Below, piece by piece: positions 9,378 to 22,809 of a DNA stretch of 64,000 nt (its first letter is position 1; each line of letters opens with the position of its first letter). Under the pieces are notes generated by a model. It saw only the letters and a list, made by a program, of their open reading frames with translations. It ran no database searches and was not told the DNA's origin. The DNA is from Branchiostoma floridae (Eukaryota; Chordata; Leptocardii; Amphioxiformes; Branchiostomatidae): NCBI RefSeq assembly GCF_000003815.2, contig NC_049993.1, forward strand, positions 19,659,694-19,723,693, given 5' to 3'. Position numbers and translations under genes: made by a program.

Positions 9378-9712
9378 CAGTCTACCCACTCCAACCACTC
9401 TACCCACACCAACCACTCTACCCACTCCAACCACTCTACCCACTCCAACCACTCTACCCAATCCAACCACCCCAACCACTCTACCCACTCCAACCACTCT
9501 ACCCACTCCAACCACTCTACCCACTCCAGCCACTCTACCCAATCCAACCACCCCCACCACTCTACCCATCCCAGCCACTCTACCCACTCCAGCCACTCTA
9601 CCCACTCCAACCACTCTACCCACTCCAACCACTCTACCCACTCCAACCACTCTACCCAATCCAACCACCCCAAGCACTCTACCCACTCCAACCACTCTAC
9701 CCACTCTACCCA
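9378..9712. repeat. 18-bp minisatellite, about 18 copies, running into a gap
   Basis: The unit is ACCCACTCCAACCACTCT with minor variants (ATCCAACCACCCC). Because 18 is a multiple of three, every frame is open for long stretches. These translated repeats (VEWLEW, STHSNH) are not evidence of a gene. The array stops at the gap at 9713, which probably exists because of it. Confidence 0.95.
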
Positions 9713-9812
9713 NNNNNNNNNNNNNNNNNNNNNNNNNNNNNNNNNNNNNNNNNNNNNNNNNNNNNNNNNNNNNNNNNNNNNNNNNNNNNNNNNNNNNNNN
9801 NNNNNNNNNNNN
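9713..9812. other. Assembly gap (100 N)
   Basis: Exactly 100 N, directly next to the 18-bp array. Confidence 0.99.
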
Positions 9813-9904
9813 TACCAAAGAATGGTAAATTATGACGTTACAAATCACTGGCATTATCAAGAACTTAACAACACATATGACAAGTTAATCTAAAGTCTAA
9901 ATAA

Positions 9905-9937
9905 TATCCAGTTGCTTGAGTAACTCCTTTTTGGCAT
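9905..9937 (-). mobile_element. Fragment of the CAAGCAACTGGATAT repeat family
   Basis: The minus strand reads AGTTACTCAAGCAACTGGAT, also present at 61940 and 62065 and related to the inverted-repeat element at 15617. Confidence 0.5.
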
Positions 9938-10548
9938 ATCTTATTACCTGCATGTCTAACCTTCATTGACGTAATCTAAAGTCTATACTGCAACAGCCAA
10001 TGATCGTCGAAACGACCAAGACTATAAAACAAACAAAGAAACATCAAACAAGGAAACCTGACCACTAGAGCAGGAGCCCGTTGGAATCATCTGAAGTACT
10101 CTTGTATTCGTGAATTTATGCAATACAGAACAAAACTCAAGACCCGTTCCTTTCAATTTCGCGTTTTGGATGTGGTACCTTCACTCGTCACTAGGGAGCG
10201 TCGTTTTACACTCTACTGCACCCCATCCGAAATAGTGAATTGCCATTGCTTATTTGTATGGAAATGCATAGAAATATGGATGTTACCATATGAATACAGA
10301 ATCCACGTGCGATTGAGCACTATAATTTCGATTTTCTTCTTCTAGTTCTTTTTTTAATTCATCAAAGAAAGGTAGTGTGATACAGGAAACGTGATTTATG
10401 TATGTATGTATGTACAAAATACGCGATCATTCGAATGGGATGTCACTAACTCAGAGAGGCAAGAAATTCAGTTTTCGGACCTATCCGAGCCTGCTTCTAG
10501 CCATAGACAGAACTGCTCGCTGACAGAACTGCATTCTACAGGCAACAT
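9938..10548. other. No feature recognised
   Basis: Mixed sequence with short open frames only; no conserved motif or repeat boundary is seen. Confidence 0.5.
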
Positions 10549-11599
10549 GCGCGGATTTAGGGGGGGGCGCACCCGGCGCGCGCCCCCCCCTTTGGCTGGA
10601 CCCCCAAAAAAATTCGGCTGGACCACAAAAAAAAAAAGGAATTCCACAAATAAATCCAGAAAATCAGCGAAAGTTTCAGCGAAGCGGCGATAATACAAAG
10701 CCGCTAACCAACAATACCAAGGCCCACTCCTCCCGCTTTTACTTCCTGATTGTGTCGGTCTTTGCGGGCATAGCCAGAATGTTTCGTAACCAGGACGTTG
10801 GCAATACTCCCGCCCTCCTTCGGAACTCGCTTATGTTCCATCTGACTCTAATATTGTTATTATATTTGCTATTTTGGTGCCCTATTAGCCCATGTGGACT
10901 GAGCGACGCAAGATACAATACATGTTAAACATTCATTCATTCATACTGTGACGGTAAATGTGAGTAAAAATGTGTCAAACTTACGATATGTCTCCGCTAA
11001 GGGACTTGACGATATTTACCGGGGGGAGGGCTGATGCAAAATGGGTCAGGTAAAAAAAAAACGGCGATCTTTTCCACTACACATGTACGATATTGACACA
11101 AAAGAAACTAAATTAATGTTCTACTTGGAAGAGACTTGGGTACATTTTAGTGATATCGTGACGAAAACCGCTTCAATACTGCTGTAATCATTCCAAAACG
11201 GGAGTTATTTCGGCCAACCAACAAACTTGCCGAAAAATTTTCGCGCCAACATATGCATGATTACGTCATATATGATCATATATGCGCGCAGCAAGAGAGC
11301 CCGCCGTCACGAAAGTAAACATCGTAAATAATGTTTCATCCCGTTGCCGTCCGTGAACCATTCCGTTTACAAAGAACCGATGCACACAGGATTGATATTG
11401 ATACCAATTTTAGTCTTCGTAAACTTCGTGCGAACATGGAATTACACGACAGAGGCGGCTGCAGCAAATTTCTTATGGGGAGGGCGAACTATATTATTTT
11501 ATTTTTTTTTTATTTTATTGAGATTCTCCATATACATATGGAGGGTATGGCGAAACAGGTGTCATATTGACGTAATCCTAGGGGGTCCGGTGGCATGCT

Positions 11600-12060
11600 C
11601 TCCCGGAAAAATTTTGAAATCTTGACTATCTGAAACGATCTTTCCTAACTTTTGATGGACAAATTTGCTGGCAGACTATAAAGCTAAGTTTAATAGCCTT
11701 TCTAGTAGGGTTTTTAGCTTATATTATTGAGGGCGACGACGCCCCCAACGTATTTTCACAACTTTGAGCGCACGAGCCGTCGCAAGGTAGGTCTGGAGAA
11801 AAATGTTGGAATTTGAACCCTCTGAAACAGGATTTTCTGCACTTTGAGGGATAAACTTTGCTGGTAGACTATGCTAAATGTAATGACATTTCTGTCAGGG
11901 GAAAAGCATTTTTGATGGCGACGAGCGCCAGAGCGTCGTGGGCGCCGGAGGCGCAAGCCGTCGCCAGGCACGTCCAGAGAAAAATTGAAATCTTGACCAC
12001 CTGAAACTTCATTTCCTGCGTTTTACGGGCACATTTTGCTTGTATTTTTAAGCCCCGTTT
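11600..12060. repeat. Three direct repeats of ~185 bp
   Basis: Copies begin near 11608, 11798 and 11977 with a GAAAAATTTTGAAATCTTGA-like phrase, followed by CTGAAAC, a TTTGCTGG(C/T)AGACTA phrase and GAGCCGTCGC. The last copy is truncated. Confidence 0.65.
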
Positions 12061-12283
12061 TGATAGGCATTTTTTTCAATGGCCCTCCCCCTGGCTCAAG
12101 ACATGTTTCGATGGCCGTTCCCCCATGCCAAAAATATGATTGTTGAATGTGAGATTGCTAACTATAAAAATCAGTGTTCTTTCGTTTATTATATTTGTTC
12201 AGCCCTAAAAGTCAGTGTTGATTTGTTGGTTATTTTTGCACAGAAATGGCTCTAAAATGCACCAGAGAGCCTCTTTATTTTAA

Positions 12284-12383
12284 NNNNNNNNNNNNNNNNN
12301 NNNNNNNNNNNNNNNNNNNNNNNNNNNNNNNNNNNNNNNNNNNNNNNNNNNNNNNNNNNNNNNNNNNNNNNNNNNNNNNNNNN
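12284..12383. other. Assembly gap (100 N)
   Basis: Exactly 100 N. Confidence 0.99.
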
Positions 12384-12473
12384 AGCTACGCTGCGCATTC
12401 GTGGCCTTCGGCCACGACCTGACGTGCGACAGCATATGCGCCCCCCCTTTGCAAAATCCTGGATCCGCCCCTG

Positions 12474-13452
12474 GGCAAAGTTTTAAAACTTTACACACTC
12501 CCCCTCCCTCCCCTGTTGTTTCCCAACCAGGTGGCTAAGTTCGCTCGGTGCTATTTGTGTTCACGAATACCCAAGCGATCGGCTGGCATGGTTGACTTGC
12601 TGAGGACGGCTTGCCCGATGACTTGTGAGGAGGGCTTGGCCTGTCCGTTGATAGCATGATCCCCGTGCGTCTGTTGGAAGCGGAAACGCAAGTGTCTGTC
12701 TCCATAATTGTGTACCACTTACCTTCACGCACAAACTAACATCAGCACACTAACACTAACAAGGGGAGCAGGTAGCAAACCTTCACGTGGTGCTCTCTGT
12801 TAATACCTTTACGGGAGACCAATTGCTACATAATATGCTTTAAATCCCAATTCCACAAGAGCGCATTGACAGAGCGCGCAACGAATTTTGTTGTTAAGAA
12901 GTGAACTTTTTCTTAATTTGTGTTTCGTCGTCTTTTCAATTTCAGTCAAACTATTTCGTTTTGCATATTCCTATTATGAAGTCAAAACCCAGTTCAGGGT
13001 GGAGCTCGATCACCGCCTAGTGGAATGGGGGCCTAATTGCAGTATCCAAGGATGGTTAAAGTACAAGCTCGTGGCTCAAAAGGTGTCATTCAATGGAACT
13101 ACAAATGCAGAAACTGTTTCGCTCGTTCTTGTATTCCTACGTTCTCAAAACAAATGATTGACAAGTTGGTGAGTAGGATGCCAAGTGGAAGTAGGATTTA
13201 TACTTTTTGTCATTCTCTTTCGAATATCATTCTAGCAAACACAAATAAAGCACGGATTCTTTCTAATTTCTGAAGGTTGAACATTGTCAGTTTTGACGAC
13301 GCAACTGGATCTAAATCTTGGTATAAAAATAGCCAGTTCGCTTCTTAAAACATTTGCAAATGTAAGGACAGATGGAGCTTAAGATACATGGTATCTAATT
13401 GCATAGGGAATGTAAACTTATTTAGTATGTTATTTAAATGCTTCCCGCACAG
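12474..13452. other. No gene recognised
   Basis: A frame near 13037-13160 contains a cysteine-rich stretch (CRNCFARSC) followed by a GTGAGT-like sequence, but there is no start, acceptor or homology I can name. Confidence 0.4.
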
Positions 13453-13553
13453 GTGACGCATAACATGGCGCCGATGCTTTCGTCTCACTCTCGACGTGGC
13501 GAACCTGGGAGTGTTTCGGGGGTTCAGACGGAAGTCATCCAGCCTTTCATCTG
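13453..13553 (+). CDS. Candidate orphan first coding exon
   Basis: An acceptor (GCTTCCCGCACAG) ends at 13452, an ATG in good context (AACATGG) lies at 13465, and a consensus donor GTAAGTAC follows 13553. The frame gives MAPMLSSHSRRGEPGSVSGV then QTEVIQPFI. I do not recognise the protein and found no convincing partner exon. A possible continuation at 14142 stops after about 14 codons. Confidence 0.22.
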
Positions 13554-15616
13554 GTAAGTACACTTTGAGATGGTACTAAAATGAGCTTAATGCAACAGTT
13601 ACTGCAGTCTTATCTTATGCCGCGTTTCTGCTTTTAAACGTTTGCTGTCGAAGACCTACTGTTTCAAATGGCTTTACATTTGTATATTGTGAAGATTCGA
13701 TCATTGGTTTATTCATATGCATGGTGAAGGTCCTGCTTCACCAGTATCCCTCATTTAATGAGCTCTCTGATGGAAATTCTTCAGTGGGTTATTGAGTATT
13801 GAAAACCAAACCTGTGTCTGTGAGCGCAGCTGGACTGGTGTGTTTACTAAACGTCTCCGTTTGTACTCGTCGATGCGAAGTATTCAAAATCTCTGAGCTC
13901 AGCTTGACATGCGTATTTCCTGATAGGTAGGGTAAATATAAAGATATAGCAGCTAATATCAGAACTGTCTGAAACTCATTTTGTTACTATTAAACACACC
14001 AATAGCTGTGAGAATGTGCATCACTGTGTTAGGTTATCTTGGAGGTAATGCATGTTTTTTCAGATCCCACTATCCCTACGCCACTACTTCTTGTAAAATC
14101 TTCAAAGTATCATCTTATATTGACAGTTATTGTTTATGTTTTACAGTTACTGCAGACGTTCTTCCGAAGGGAAACTCAATCGTCTTCATTGACCGAAGGA
14201 AGTTCTTCATAATGTTTACAACAAGAAACATGTTATCGTAGTTTCTAATGATAATCAGAAACATCGAGAGCACAAGGGACGAATGCAGATGAATACTTTT
14301 TGTCACCAATGTTTTCTATCAAGTGTGTGTCATTGTATTCCGTGAATTTCGTGTGCGAAACGTGAACAATAACTATACTGCTTTTCTTAAGTGTATGTTT
14401 CCTACAAATGGCATTTGATATAATGATATCGCTCCAAACTTGTTCCCTTACAAGAAACAGAAAGTTCCGAATCCGGTCTCATATTGTGAATGATTGCAGG
14501 TGTATTAAAACATCTAGTCACCAACAACGAAGGCTCCGCCTCTTTACTGTGTGTCGGTTACTATAGCGATTGATATATTCAGCTTAATTACACTCACCTG
14601 TGTTACAGGTGTATAATGAACATAATTTACCCAAACGGTCTTTTTGTAACCAAAACCACAAGTCAAAGATGTATTTGATATACGTACTGTAAAGATTTGG
14701 TGGGGTGTAGGGGGGCTGGGGTGACAAGAGGATCGAAGAATAAAACTATAGGTCGCCATTCAATATCAAACCTTGTATTGAGGGGAGGGCTAGAAGAGTC
14801 TGGGAAATTGTGGGAAAATGAACTAATAATGAGTGAATTTAACAATATTTCTAATAATTGGGCATAATTCTGACATAACGCCGCATTGTGTTACGTGACG
14901 TCTTGCGGCACAGTCTGGTGTGACCAGACCAGCCTTGAGGGCACCGCGGAAGGCCCTAGTTTTTTGAGACACTAAATTCCCAGATACAGAACTAGTGATC
15001 TCCTAAGCCATAGGACAGCTCAGCTCAGCTGTCCAAGGCTCGCACGTGCCCACCCGCCGGGCTGACACATTCTGGGAGACTGTCATTTCATGCCATGGAA
15101 CGACATAACCACAAGACATCATTCCGAGAGTCTTGAGTAGCTCACTGCAATTTTTGTTCGTGGTCACATAATGAAACATATTTTTAACCAAACCAAATGT
15201 TAAACATCAGTATTCCGGCAACGAGAGTCTCTAAACTATTTTGACAACTGTTCTTAATAAAACAGTAAGCAACGAAGTATAATATATTGCTTGTAAGATG
15301 CCTTTTCCGTTAAAACAAACCCTCAAGGATAAATTATGATGATGACGGATTCCATTGTTCGTTAGACACAGCTGTAATTAATCAAATAATTAGTCTGATT
15401 CAGAAATACGAATTGAATCAACACAGATAGAGAGCAACTTATCATAGAACTTTATTGCCAACAGTTGTAACTGGTACATTGGATTTTAGTAAACTGGAAA
15501 TACAAACATAGTTGTCGGTAAGCGTTTTACTCTTTGTACGAAAAGAGTGTGCAGAATACAACGTGTTTTTAGACTAACAATACAAACATGGTATGCCAAA
15601 TAATTGTTATCAATTT
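13554..15616. other. No feature recognised
   Basis: Low-complexity-free, mostly AT-rich sequence with short open frames only. Confidence 0.45.
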
Positions 15617-15844
15617 GAAGCAACTGGACATGATTTTGGAGACGGCCAGACGTTTCAGACAGCTTCCGCTGTCTATCGGTCAGTGACACTGCCTGTGCCG
15701 TAACACTATGTCACATTTATGTCAAGTTAATTCTCCCACAAAATTCCGTCTCTTCCAACCATCCGTTAAATGAAAGGCTTGACATTGAATGGATATCTAG
15801 TCTGAAAACGTCTAATCGCTTCCAAAATCATATCCAGTTGCTTC
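15617..15844. mobile_element. 228-bp inverted-repeat (MITE-like) element
   Basis: The left arm (15617-15660) begins GAAGCAACTGGACATGATTT. The reverse complement of the right arm (15800-15844) begins GAAGCAACTGGATATGATTT, and both run to a shared CGTTTCAGAC. A related sequence family occurs at 9905, 61930 and 62052. No clear target duplication is seen. Confidence 0.65.
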
Positions 15845-17526
15845 ATCGACGTATATAAACATGGTTGTTAGACTAATATTCAACTATTCGAAATAAAGTA
15901 ATAAGACCTAACGTGCATCTCTTCGTTGTCGATAAGTACTAGTAATCAAATCATACAGTCTGACATGCATGTGTATAACGAAATACTACAGCAAAGTAGC
16001 GAAATGTTCTCTTACATATGCATAACTTAATCGATACGAAACAGTCAATTGGTTAGCCTTATAGCTTACTTTTTCCAATCGGCTATCATGTAAAGATATC
16101 GAGCAACTCGCGGTTCATAGGAGACAACCTACGACTCATTTAAGTACTTCACCCCGAGCTCTTAGAAACTAAATTCTACAGGCTAACAATCACTTAAAAA
16201 TAGACTTTTGCTACGAAACAACTGGTTGGTCTAAGGTTTACTGTTCCGTAATCGTAATAGTGGCATACTTTGTTCACGTATCTGTACATCCCTGCTGGAA
16301 ATTATAAAATCATCACCTTACAGCGTGAGACCGTACAGCAGCGGCCTCTGGCGGAATTTCTAAAATGTGCATCACGCATTACGACTTACTAAATCTGAGT
16401 GTTACACTGTAGCCGATATTGACCCTCTATCTTCCGTGTTCCTACCAAGTGTGACAGGTTACACCTTGAGGATCCACTCCCATCTTAAGACATCCGGGTC
16501 TCAAGTCGAAGAAACGGCCGCAGTGCGGGTTGAGGTAGGCAAACTGATCCATCGGCGAGTGCAGTAGATGCGTCACTGTCTCTTGTCATTACCGAGAACG
16601 TCTCCGTGGCGCTTCGGAACGTCACGTGGCGCCACCTATGCGTCGTTCGATCGCCACAGAACGTCCGACGTCATGACGCGGAACGCCTCTGACCGGTCCA
16701 AACGGCACTCGCCACGGCATCTACCGCTACAGTGACACCTGGAGTAACGGCAAATCATCTGTCACACATACAGAAACCCCTTTATGCTCTACATTCCACT
16801 GTATGCTTGTACATCATCATTATTGTTAAAAGCTAAAGCTGTATCAATTGTTGTTCACTTCCAATCAGCCTACAAACGTGAACTTGCAATACAATTTGAT
16901 GCATGCAATGAAATATCTGTGAGAAGTTTTCACTAAACTTGGACAGAACCTTATCACACCCATATCAAAACTCTTACGAATCGATTGTCCAAACGTACAC
17001 GATATAAGTTAGATACAATCTACTTTATCCATATCTAACCAAGTCTGCCGGGAGAGCTTCCCTAATCTGTGCAGCACTTAAGGGATGGGGAAAGTGCTGG
17101 GGTCAGAGGATCACCGGGGTTCATTTTCAAGGTTGAGGAATATTCAATTGTGACGCTTTGCGGGGATTAGATGGATGTCAAGCAATATTTCGTTTTAGTG
17201 CCCGGATTTGCTTGGTCTTATATCTTACAAGCCCCTTGAATTGAACAATTTCTTGAATGTTTCAGTTATATGCGTCGTCTGAATACAGTATTTTGTATTG
17301 TACATTTTGTGTTGACATCTCTTTATTAGAAATGCAACATGGACGATACAATGTAGACCCTAGGCAGCCATCTCGGCACTGTTTTGTATTGAAACTGTTG
17401 CCTTTATTTCCTTTATTTCGCAGTGTATAACGTTACATAGTCTGTATAGACTGACTGACCGTAGCATATGGAAGTATGCCGTGTTTTGGGATGTGTATAC
17501 GGTACAATACTACAGCTGTGTGGTAA
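15845..17526. other. No gene recognised; short CpG-rich patch at about 16560-16690
   Basis: The patch is rich in CG and contains GACGTCATGACG and TCACGTGGCGCC words, but no exon could be attached to it. The rest is AT-rich. Confidence 0.4.
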
Positions 17527-17726
17527 TACCCCCCTCACATTAGCCGAAAATCAATCGGACGAACGAGTCTGCGAGCTCTACATTACAAGGAGGCATGACC
17601 CTGACGGGAAGGGGGGTGGGGGCTGGAACTCTGCCGTTTCTTCGTCGGCAGCAGGGTCATGCCTCCTTGTAGTATAGAGCTCGCAGACTCGTCGTTCCGA
17701 TCGTTTTCGCCTAATGTGAGGGGGTA
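17527..17726. mobile_element. 200-bp Harbinger-like MITE with TAA target duplication
   Basis: The ends are TACCCCCCTCACATTAG and CTAATGTGAGGGGGTA, and the arms stay complementary for about 75 bases (shared AGTCTGCGAGCTCTA, ACAAGGAGGCATGACCCTG). A 3-bp TAA flanks both sides (17524-17526 and 17727-17729). A 3-bp TWA duplication is the PIF/Harbinger signature. A relative lies at 32532. Confidence 0.85.
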
Positions 17727-18099
17727 TAACCAGAGAAAGATCAGGGTCGACACTTAGAATGGCTATCAACGAAGAAACGTCACAACTTAGAGCTAACAAA
17801 TCGACCCCGTGGCCGATAGGCTGGCCTGAAAGTGATGCATGCTGACATGGCGGCCGCATCTCGTGTTGCAGGATTCACCCGTGCCCTATTACTTCAGTAT
17901 CAGAAACAGACACGATTGGTCATGCCGTCTGATTGTCGCGTATCTCTTTCTCAAGAGACGGTGAAAAGGATATGCACTTCCTGGGGTGCAATGTACTTTC
18001 GTACCTCCGTCTTGCTTGCTAACGTTATATAATCTCACTTGTTGGCTTGTATCTGGATGCCAGATTAAATACAACAGTGTGAAACATATGCACTGATAA

Positions 18100-18600
18100 G
18101 TCAGCACCAGGGACAGGGACAGTTTGGCATTCCGTCCGCTTGTCGTTCCTAGATCCTCTCTACTTCAATGGGAAGACGTAACTGTTATATTTGTTTCTTT
18201 TTGTCGTATCAATTTCAAAAGTGTTTGAACTATAAACCCTCATTTCAGTACCAGGGCAACGGTGGTTTATTATTCCACTGGCCTGGCGTGATTCTCCTTC
18301 ACAGCGGGAAGACACAGAGTAGAGTAAACGTCCTTGGCATAGAGGAAACGCGCTAGCTGTCCTCCCTCGATATCTATTCATCTATCTAGTATTGGCTTGT
18401 AGTTGTCGTATCAAAAGACCGATCCTGTCGAACACCATTTCGAACACGTTATTACACATACATAGAACCCCTGGTTCGATTTCGAACAACTCTGATCGAA
18501 ATAGAACCATGATCAAACAGTATATTTGAACATTGCACCGATGAATCTACACCAGAGACAGGAACAATCTGCCATGCTGTCTGCTTGTCACTTTCCTCTT
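18100..18600. repeat. Diverged direct repeat and a fold-back family fragment
   Basis: A phrase near 18110 (CAGGGACAGGGACAGTTTGG) recurs in diverged form near 18547 (CAGAGACAGGAACAATCTGC), each followed by CTTGTC. Positions 18419-18515 resemble the ends of the fold-back element at 34773 (GACCGATCCTGTCGAACACC). Confidence 0.45.
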
Positions 18601-18829
18601 CATTGTCGCGTAAACTGGCAGTAACAAATTCTGTCTCGGAGTTACCGGTGATACCATTTACTCTAGAATAAATCAGCTGCACAAAATCGAACTGAAAGGC
18701 GTCCGTATAGTCATTCGTCCTGCTGTCTTTTAAATGTACAAGCAAAGCAAAACGTGGAACCAAACATCTCGTCAATGCATAGCAAATACCCGCACATATA
18801 TCTTGTCTATGGTAAAAACAAATAGATAG

Positions 18830-19890
18830 GACTTTCCCTCCTAAAAAGCGAAGACAAATCGCCAATTTATTTCTCTTTGTCCTAGGTAATCCACTGTACG
18901 AAATTGAACCTTAAGGGACCTATCATCGCTTCTCTTGTCTACTGGCTCTTTGAGCTAGAAGTGGACCAAAGCCATGCTAACGAGTAGCACATACGCACAT
19001 GTATATACACCCGTTTTGTCACTACAGTACATGACAAATCAGAAGCTCCCTTCCTAACAACGCACACGCAAATCGCCCCAAAGTCCACCAATTTGTATCT
19101 CACTGTCCTAGGTAATCCACTGTACGAAATTGAACCCAAAGGGACATTTCATCGTTCCAGTTGTCTGCTGACTCTTTGAGCGAGAAGTGGACCTTAGCCT
19201 TGCTAACGAGTAGCACATACGCACATATCCACCGCTCGTGTCACTACAGTTACGTGGTTACATGACAAACCAGAGTTCCTCTTCTAACAACGCACACGCA
19301 AATCGCCCCAAAGTCCACCAATTTGTATCTCACGGTCCTAGGTAAGCCACTGTACGAAATTGAACCCAAAGGGACATTTCATCATCCTTCCAGTTTGTTG
19401 ACTCCTTGAGCGAGAGCCGGACCTAAGTCTGGTCAACGCATAGCCCGTACGCACTGAGTAGCATATACACATGCACACTGTATTTATATGCAATCTCTAC
19501 AACTGGATGAAAATCGGAGATTTACTTCCTGACGCTTCCAGTGCCTTCTATTACTTTTCTTCAGCGTTATTCGAATGAACTGAAGTTACCGAACATATCA
19601 TTACGGCAAATGTTACGGGTAACGAGTACATCTAACGTTAACATCTAAACGTCCGGAAATAAATCTCCGAACAGAGATCGAATTGCTTTTTTTAAAACAT
19701 TGTCTACCTGGATGTCAAATCTTTACAAACATGCACAACGTAGTGGCCCTAAACATTAACTCACTCGTGTCACCACTGTAACGTTACATGATAAATCGGA
19801 CTAACCCCTTATTACAAAGCAAACTCAAGTCGCCCCCAAAGCTGTTCAATTTGTGTTTCTCCATTCCGTGTAATCCTCTCCCATCCGGTA
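18830..19890. repeat. ~228-bp tandem repeat, three clear copies plus one diverged
   Basis: GTCCTAGGTAATCCACTGTA occurs at 18879, 19105 and (one change) 19335, spaced 226 and 230 bp, with matching sequence across the whole unit (CTAACGAGTAGCACATACGC; CAAATCGCCCCAAAGTCCAC). A weaker fourth copy lies at about 19770-19890. Confidence 0.85.
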
Positions 19891-20019
19891 AAACGACAGG
19901 AATGCCCCGGGGTGAGGTGAGGTGCATCTCAGGTATCTATCATGTGTTACACTAATGGACAGTTATACCGGCTGTATACATATAGATAAACCCAGATGGC
20001 AGCGACCGGTCATTCACAT

Positions 20020-20550
20020 AGGCAGCCGAGCACGCAGCAATGTTCGGCCGTTTCCGAAAACAAAATCGACTATTATATACTGTAAATCGCACGAAGCAGC
20101 TGCAAAATGAGCACATACTCGTATATATGCCGGAGATTGAAGACAAAGTATCGGGAAACAGGTGAGAAATGTAATAGAATGCAAAAGTACATAATTTATA
20201 AAGTCAAAGAATAAGATGTGAAAGAACAAAAGTGAAAAATCTATTGTTGGCAGGGGTGGATAGCTGTATAGAAAATTCAGGTATAGGTCATCTTCAGGTC
20301 CAGAAGATCTGACCTGAACCTAATCATGATTGTCTGTGAAAACTTGTGAATTGGCGATACTCAAAACAATGGTCAATTTTGCTACAAAGGAATCTGTTTG
20401 GTAGAGTATCCGACTTCGCACTGACGTTTTAAAATCCAACATTTATTGACAAACGATTTTATTCGCGCGCTTGCATCAGTTTTGAGGTTCCCATAGGATG
20501 TCTTCCATATATTCAAACCAACATGGCCATATATATAGTAGCACACAGTT
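20020..20550. repeat. Dispersed repeat, also at 35390-35790
   Basis: Shared phrases in the same order include GCAAAATGAGCA, ATATGCCGGA/ATCTGCCGGA, CATCAGTTT(T/C)G(A/G)G and ATGTC(T/A)TTC followed by CAACATGGCC. The sequence does not encode a recognisable protein. Confidence 0.5.
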
Positions 20551-20596
20551 TGGCTATTCAGATACAGATACAGAAGCTGATTTGGTATGCCAAGGC

Positions 20597-21970
20597 AGGG
20601 CTCCAGACTAACTTTTTGACCTAGGAGCATGGCGCTCCTAACTCCTAAAACTTAGGAGCGCCAGCAAAAAGTTAGGAGCACCACTATGAAAGGTTGGGAG
20701 CACATGCAAACGTCTTAAGCCATACAAAGTATTACTCCAATAATCAATGTTTTTGACTAGAGGTGGGTATGGCTTAAAGAATTAATTAGGGGTGTTATAT
20801 ATTATATATAGTTACCCAGTAACCAAACAAGAAACAAGAGAATACATGAGATCACTTTCAAGTAATATAACACTGATTCCTTACAATATTTTTATAATGT
20901 TTCATAAGTTAATAGACACAATCAGGAAGAGTAAATTAACCTTACTGCTAAAGGTAAAACTTGACTGTTACATATACAACAACAACAAACTAAAGAAGTC
21001 TACAAGAAAATCTGCAAACCAACAGAGGAGAAAGTGTAGCCAGGACTGTCAGGTACATCTTGTATTTCTTTTGTATCTCTTCTACTTTGTTAAGAACATA
21101 GCTGAAAATAGATGCACTGGAAAATTAGAGGTTTACTTGTAGCCTGTAACATCAGTGTTAACTTATATAAAAAAAATCTGTGTACAAACAATTCATATTT
21201 TCAGTTGAAAAAATGTAGCAGAAAAGATGTGTTCGAAGGGCAAATCAATCGAANNNNNNNNNNNNNNNNNNNNNNNNNNNNNNNNNNNNNNNNNNNNNNN
21301 NNNNNNNNNNNNNNNNNNNNNNNNNNNNNNNNNNNNNNNNNNNNNNNNNNNNNTCTTTTGAAAATGAAGACTGCAACAAAAGTAATATCTGAAGGAACCG
21401 TGAAAAAATCGCGACCTCCGTTCAACATTTTCTACGACTAGTCAGTGCCGACACAGCCCCCCTCCCCAGTTTGTCATCGTCGCATTAGCAGTAAATTTTC
21501 CCGCATTCCACCGACAAACAAGCAAAAAAAACCTCCAAAAGAATCCTATACATGTACTTATCACCAAGGACTTTAGGCATTCGATGAGTTTTCGTCAAAG
21601 CTACACGCTTTTGAAGCTTTCCTGCGTGATTTTTCCCGCGATCACAGCGGGGATATCAGATATTCCACCAATAATGGCGGCCGGGCGAGCTACGTCACGC
21701 CGAAATGGCCAATGGGGTGCGACTCTCGCGATTCGCGAGATGTGAGTTACTGCGAGACTTGCGCGAGACTTGAGTTAGAATCAAAATGGCGGATCGGTGA
21801 AGGCCGAAATCGGCGAATTTTGAACTTTGAGCGAAGTTTTCGGGGGAAAATAAGGGCGTTGCTCATTTTTTTTATTGGCGCGCCGTGCGACCATCGTTTA
21901 AAAAATAGGCGCATTATTAAAATTACGGGCGCATTGCGACCAAATCTAGTCGCAGTCACGAGCCCTGCAA
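20597..21970. mobile_element. Possible hAT-like DNA transposon, interrupted by a gap
   Basis: The left end reads CAGGGCTCCAGACTAAC and the right end is the complement of CAGGGCTCGTGACTGCG. CAGGGCTC termini are usual in hAT elements. The left part has an internal hairpin (TGGCGCTCCTAA / TTAGGAGCGCCA). An open frame ends KKSRPPFNIFYD at 21441. The target duplication is not clean, so the two ends may belong to different copies. Confidence 0.35.
21254..21353. other. Assembly gap (100 N)
   Basis: Exactly 100 N. Confidence 0.99.
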
Positions 21971-22809
21971 GGGCAGTTACACATGCTATACAAACGCACT
22001 AGGGCAGTGCCCGGCCATTGCCCCAGTAGCACACGGGGAAATCTCACATTTTTCCAGCTCTATGAGTTCTATTACTATCCCATTCTCTGTTGTTACACAT
22101 GCGTTCAACCAGACAAATCACTAAGATGTTAATAAAGTAGTACATAAGCCGCCTCCGCGAGTCTTTAATCGATACCTTATCGCATCGCTAGTTCTTAAAC
22201 GTACAGAATACAAACTACGTCGTAAGAACCAACAGTGTGCACACACATCATCAGCTGAACACAGGAGTGCGTCTGGAATAATCCGGTCAGACACACAGCA
22301 ATGGATACCCTAGGGCCGCGTGCCTTCTGGGCTAGTTCTGACTTACAAACTTTAAAAAAACGTATTCGTCACACTTTAACACATTTGTATAAGGATTGAC
22401 AATAACAGGTGACTACCACCTTTTCAAGATGTCAACCCGAAGACCAGCCTGATCCATTTATATCGGTAAGTTTAATTCTACAGTTTAATTCTGTTTCTTA
22501 GCTCCAAAATAATGTTTGGCTCGACTGTCTGTTTATCTATATGTCTGTTAGTCCGTCTGTTTCATAGTCTGTCTGTGTGTGTGTGTGTGTGTGTGTTTCT
22601 GCGATCCCATAACACACTTTGCAATATCCATACATACCCAGCGATGCTAGTTTGGCATGAGATGGTCGTATAGTAGTATGAGTAATGGGGTGAACATCTT
22701 TCACTGCGCTGCATTCGGAGATTTGTAACGAACACGTGACCAGACGTGTAATATTCGGCAAGTCCAAGTTTACTGACTGACTCCTAATCTCTAAATGGGG
22801 TCATGTGGC
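21971..22809. other. No gene recognised; short GT microsatellite at 22573-22595
   Basis: Only the GT run and short open frames are seen. Confidence 0.45.

Larger units (their letters stand above)
10549..12473. mobile_element. Possible degraded DNA transposon bounded by GCGGAT ends
   Basis: The left end reads GCGCGGATTTAGGGGGGG. The reverse complement of the right end reads CAGGGGCGGATCCAGGATTT then a G run. CAGGGGCGGATCCAGG is a common terminus of DNA transposons in marine animals. The interior has three degraded direct repeats and a gap at 12284. No transposase is visible. It could also be two separate elements. Confidence 0.35.

Noticed and set aside
9269-9893. Long open frames on both strands (VEWLEW and STHSNH repeats)
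   Set aside because: These are translations of an 18-bp minisatellite; a period divisible by three keeps all frames open.
12535-12732. 65-codon minus-strand frame starting MREGKWYTIMETDTC
   Set aside because: A donor-like GTAAGTGG lies inside its first codons and no partner exon or domain is recognisable.
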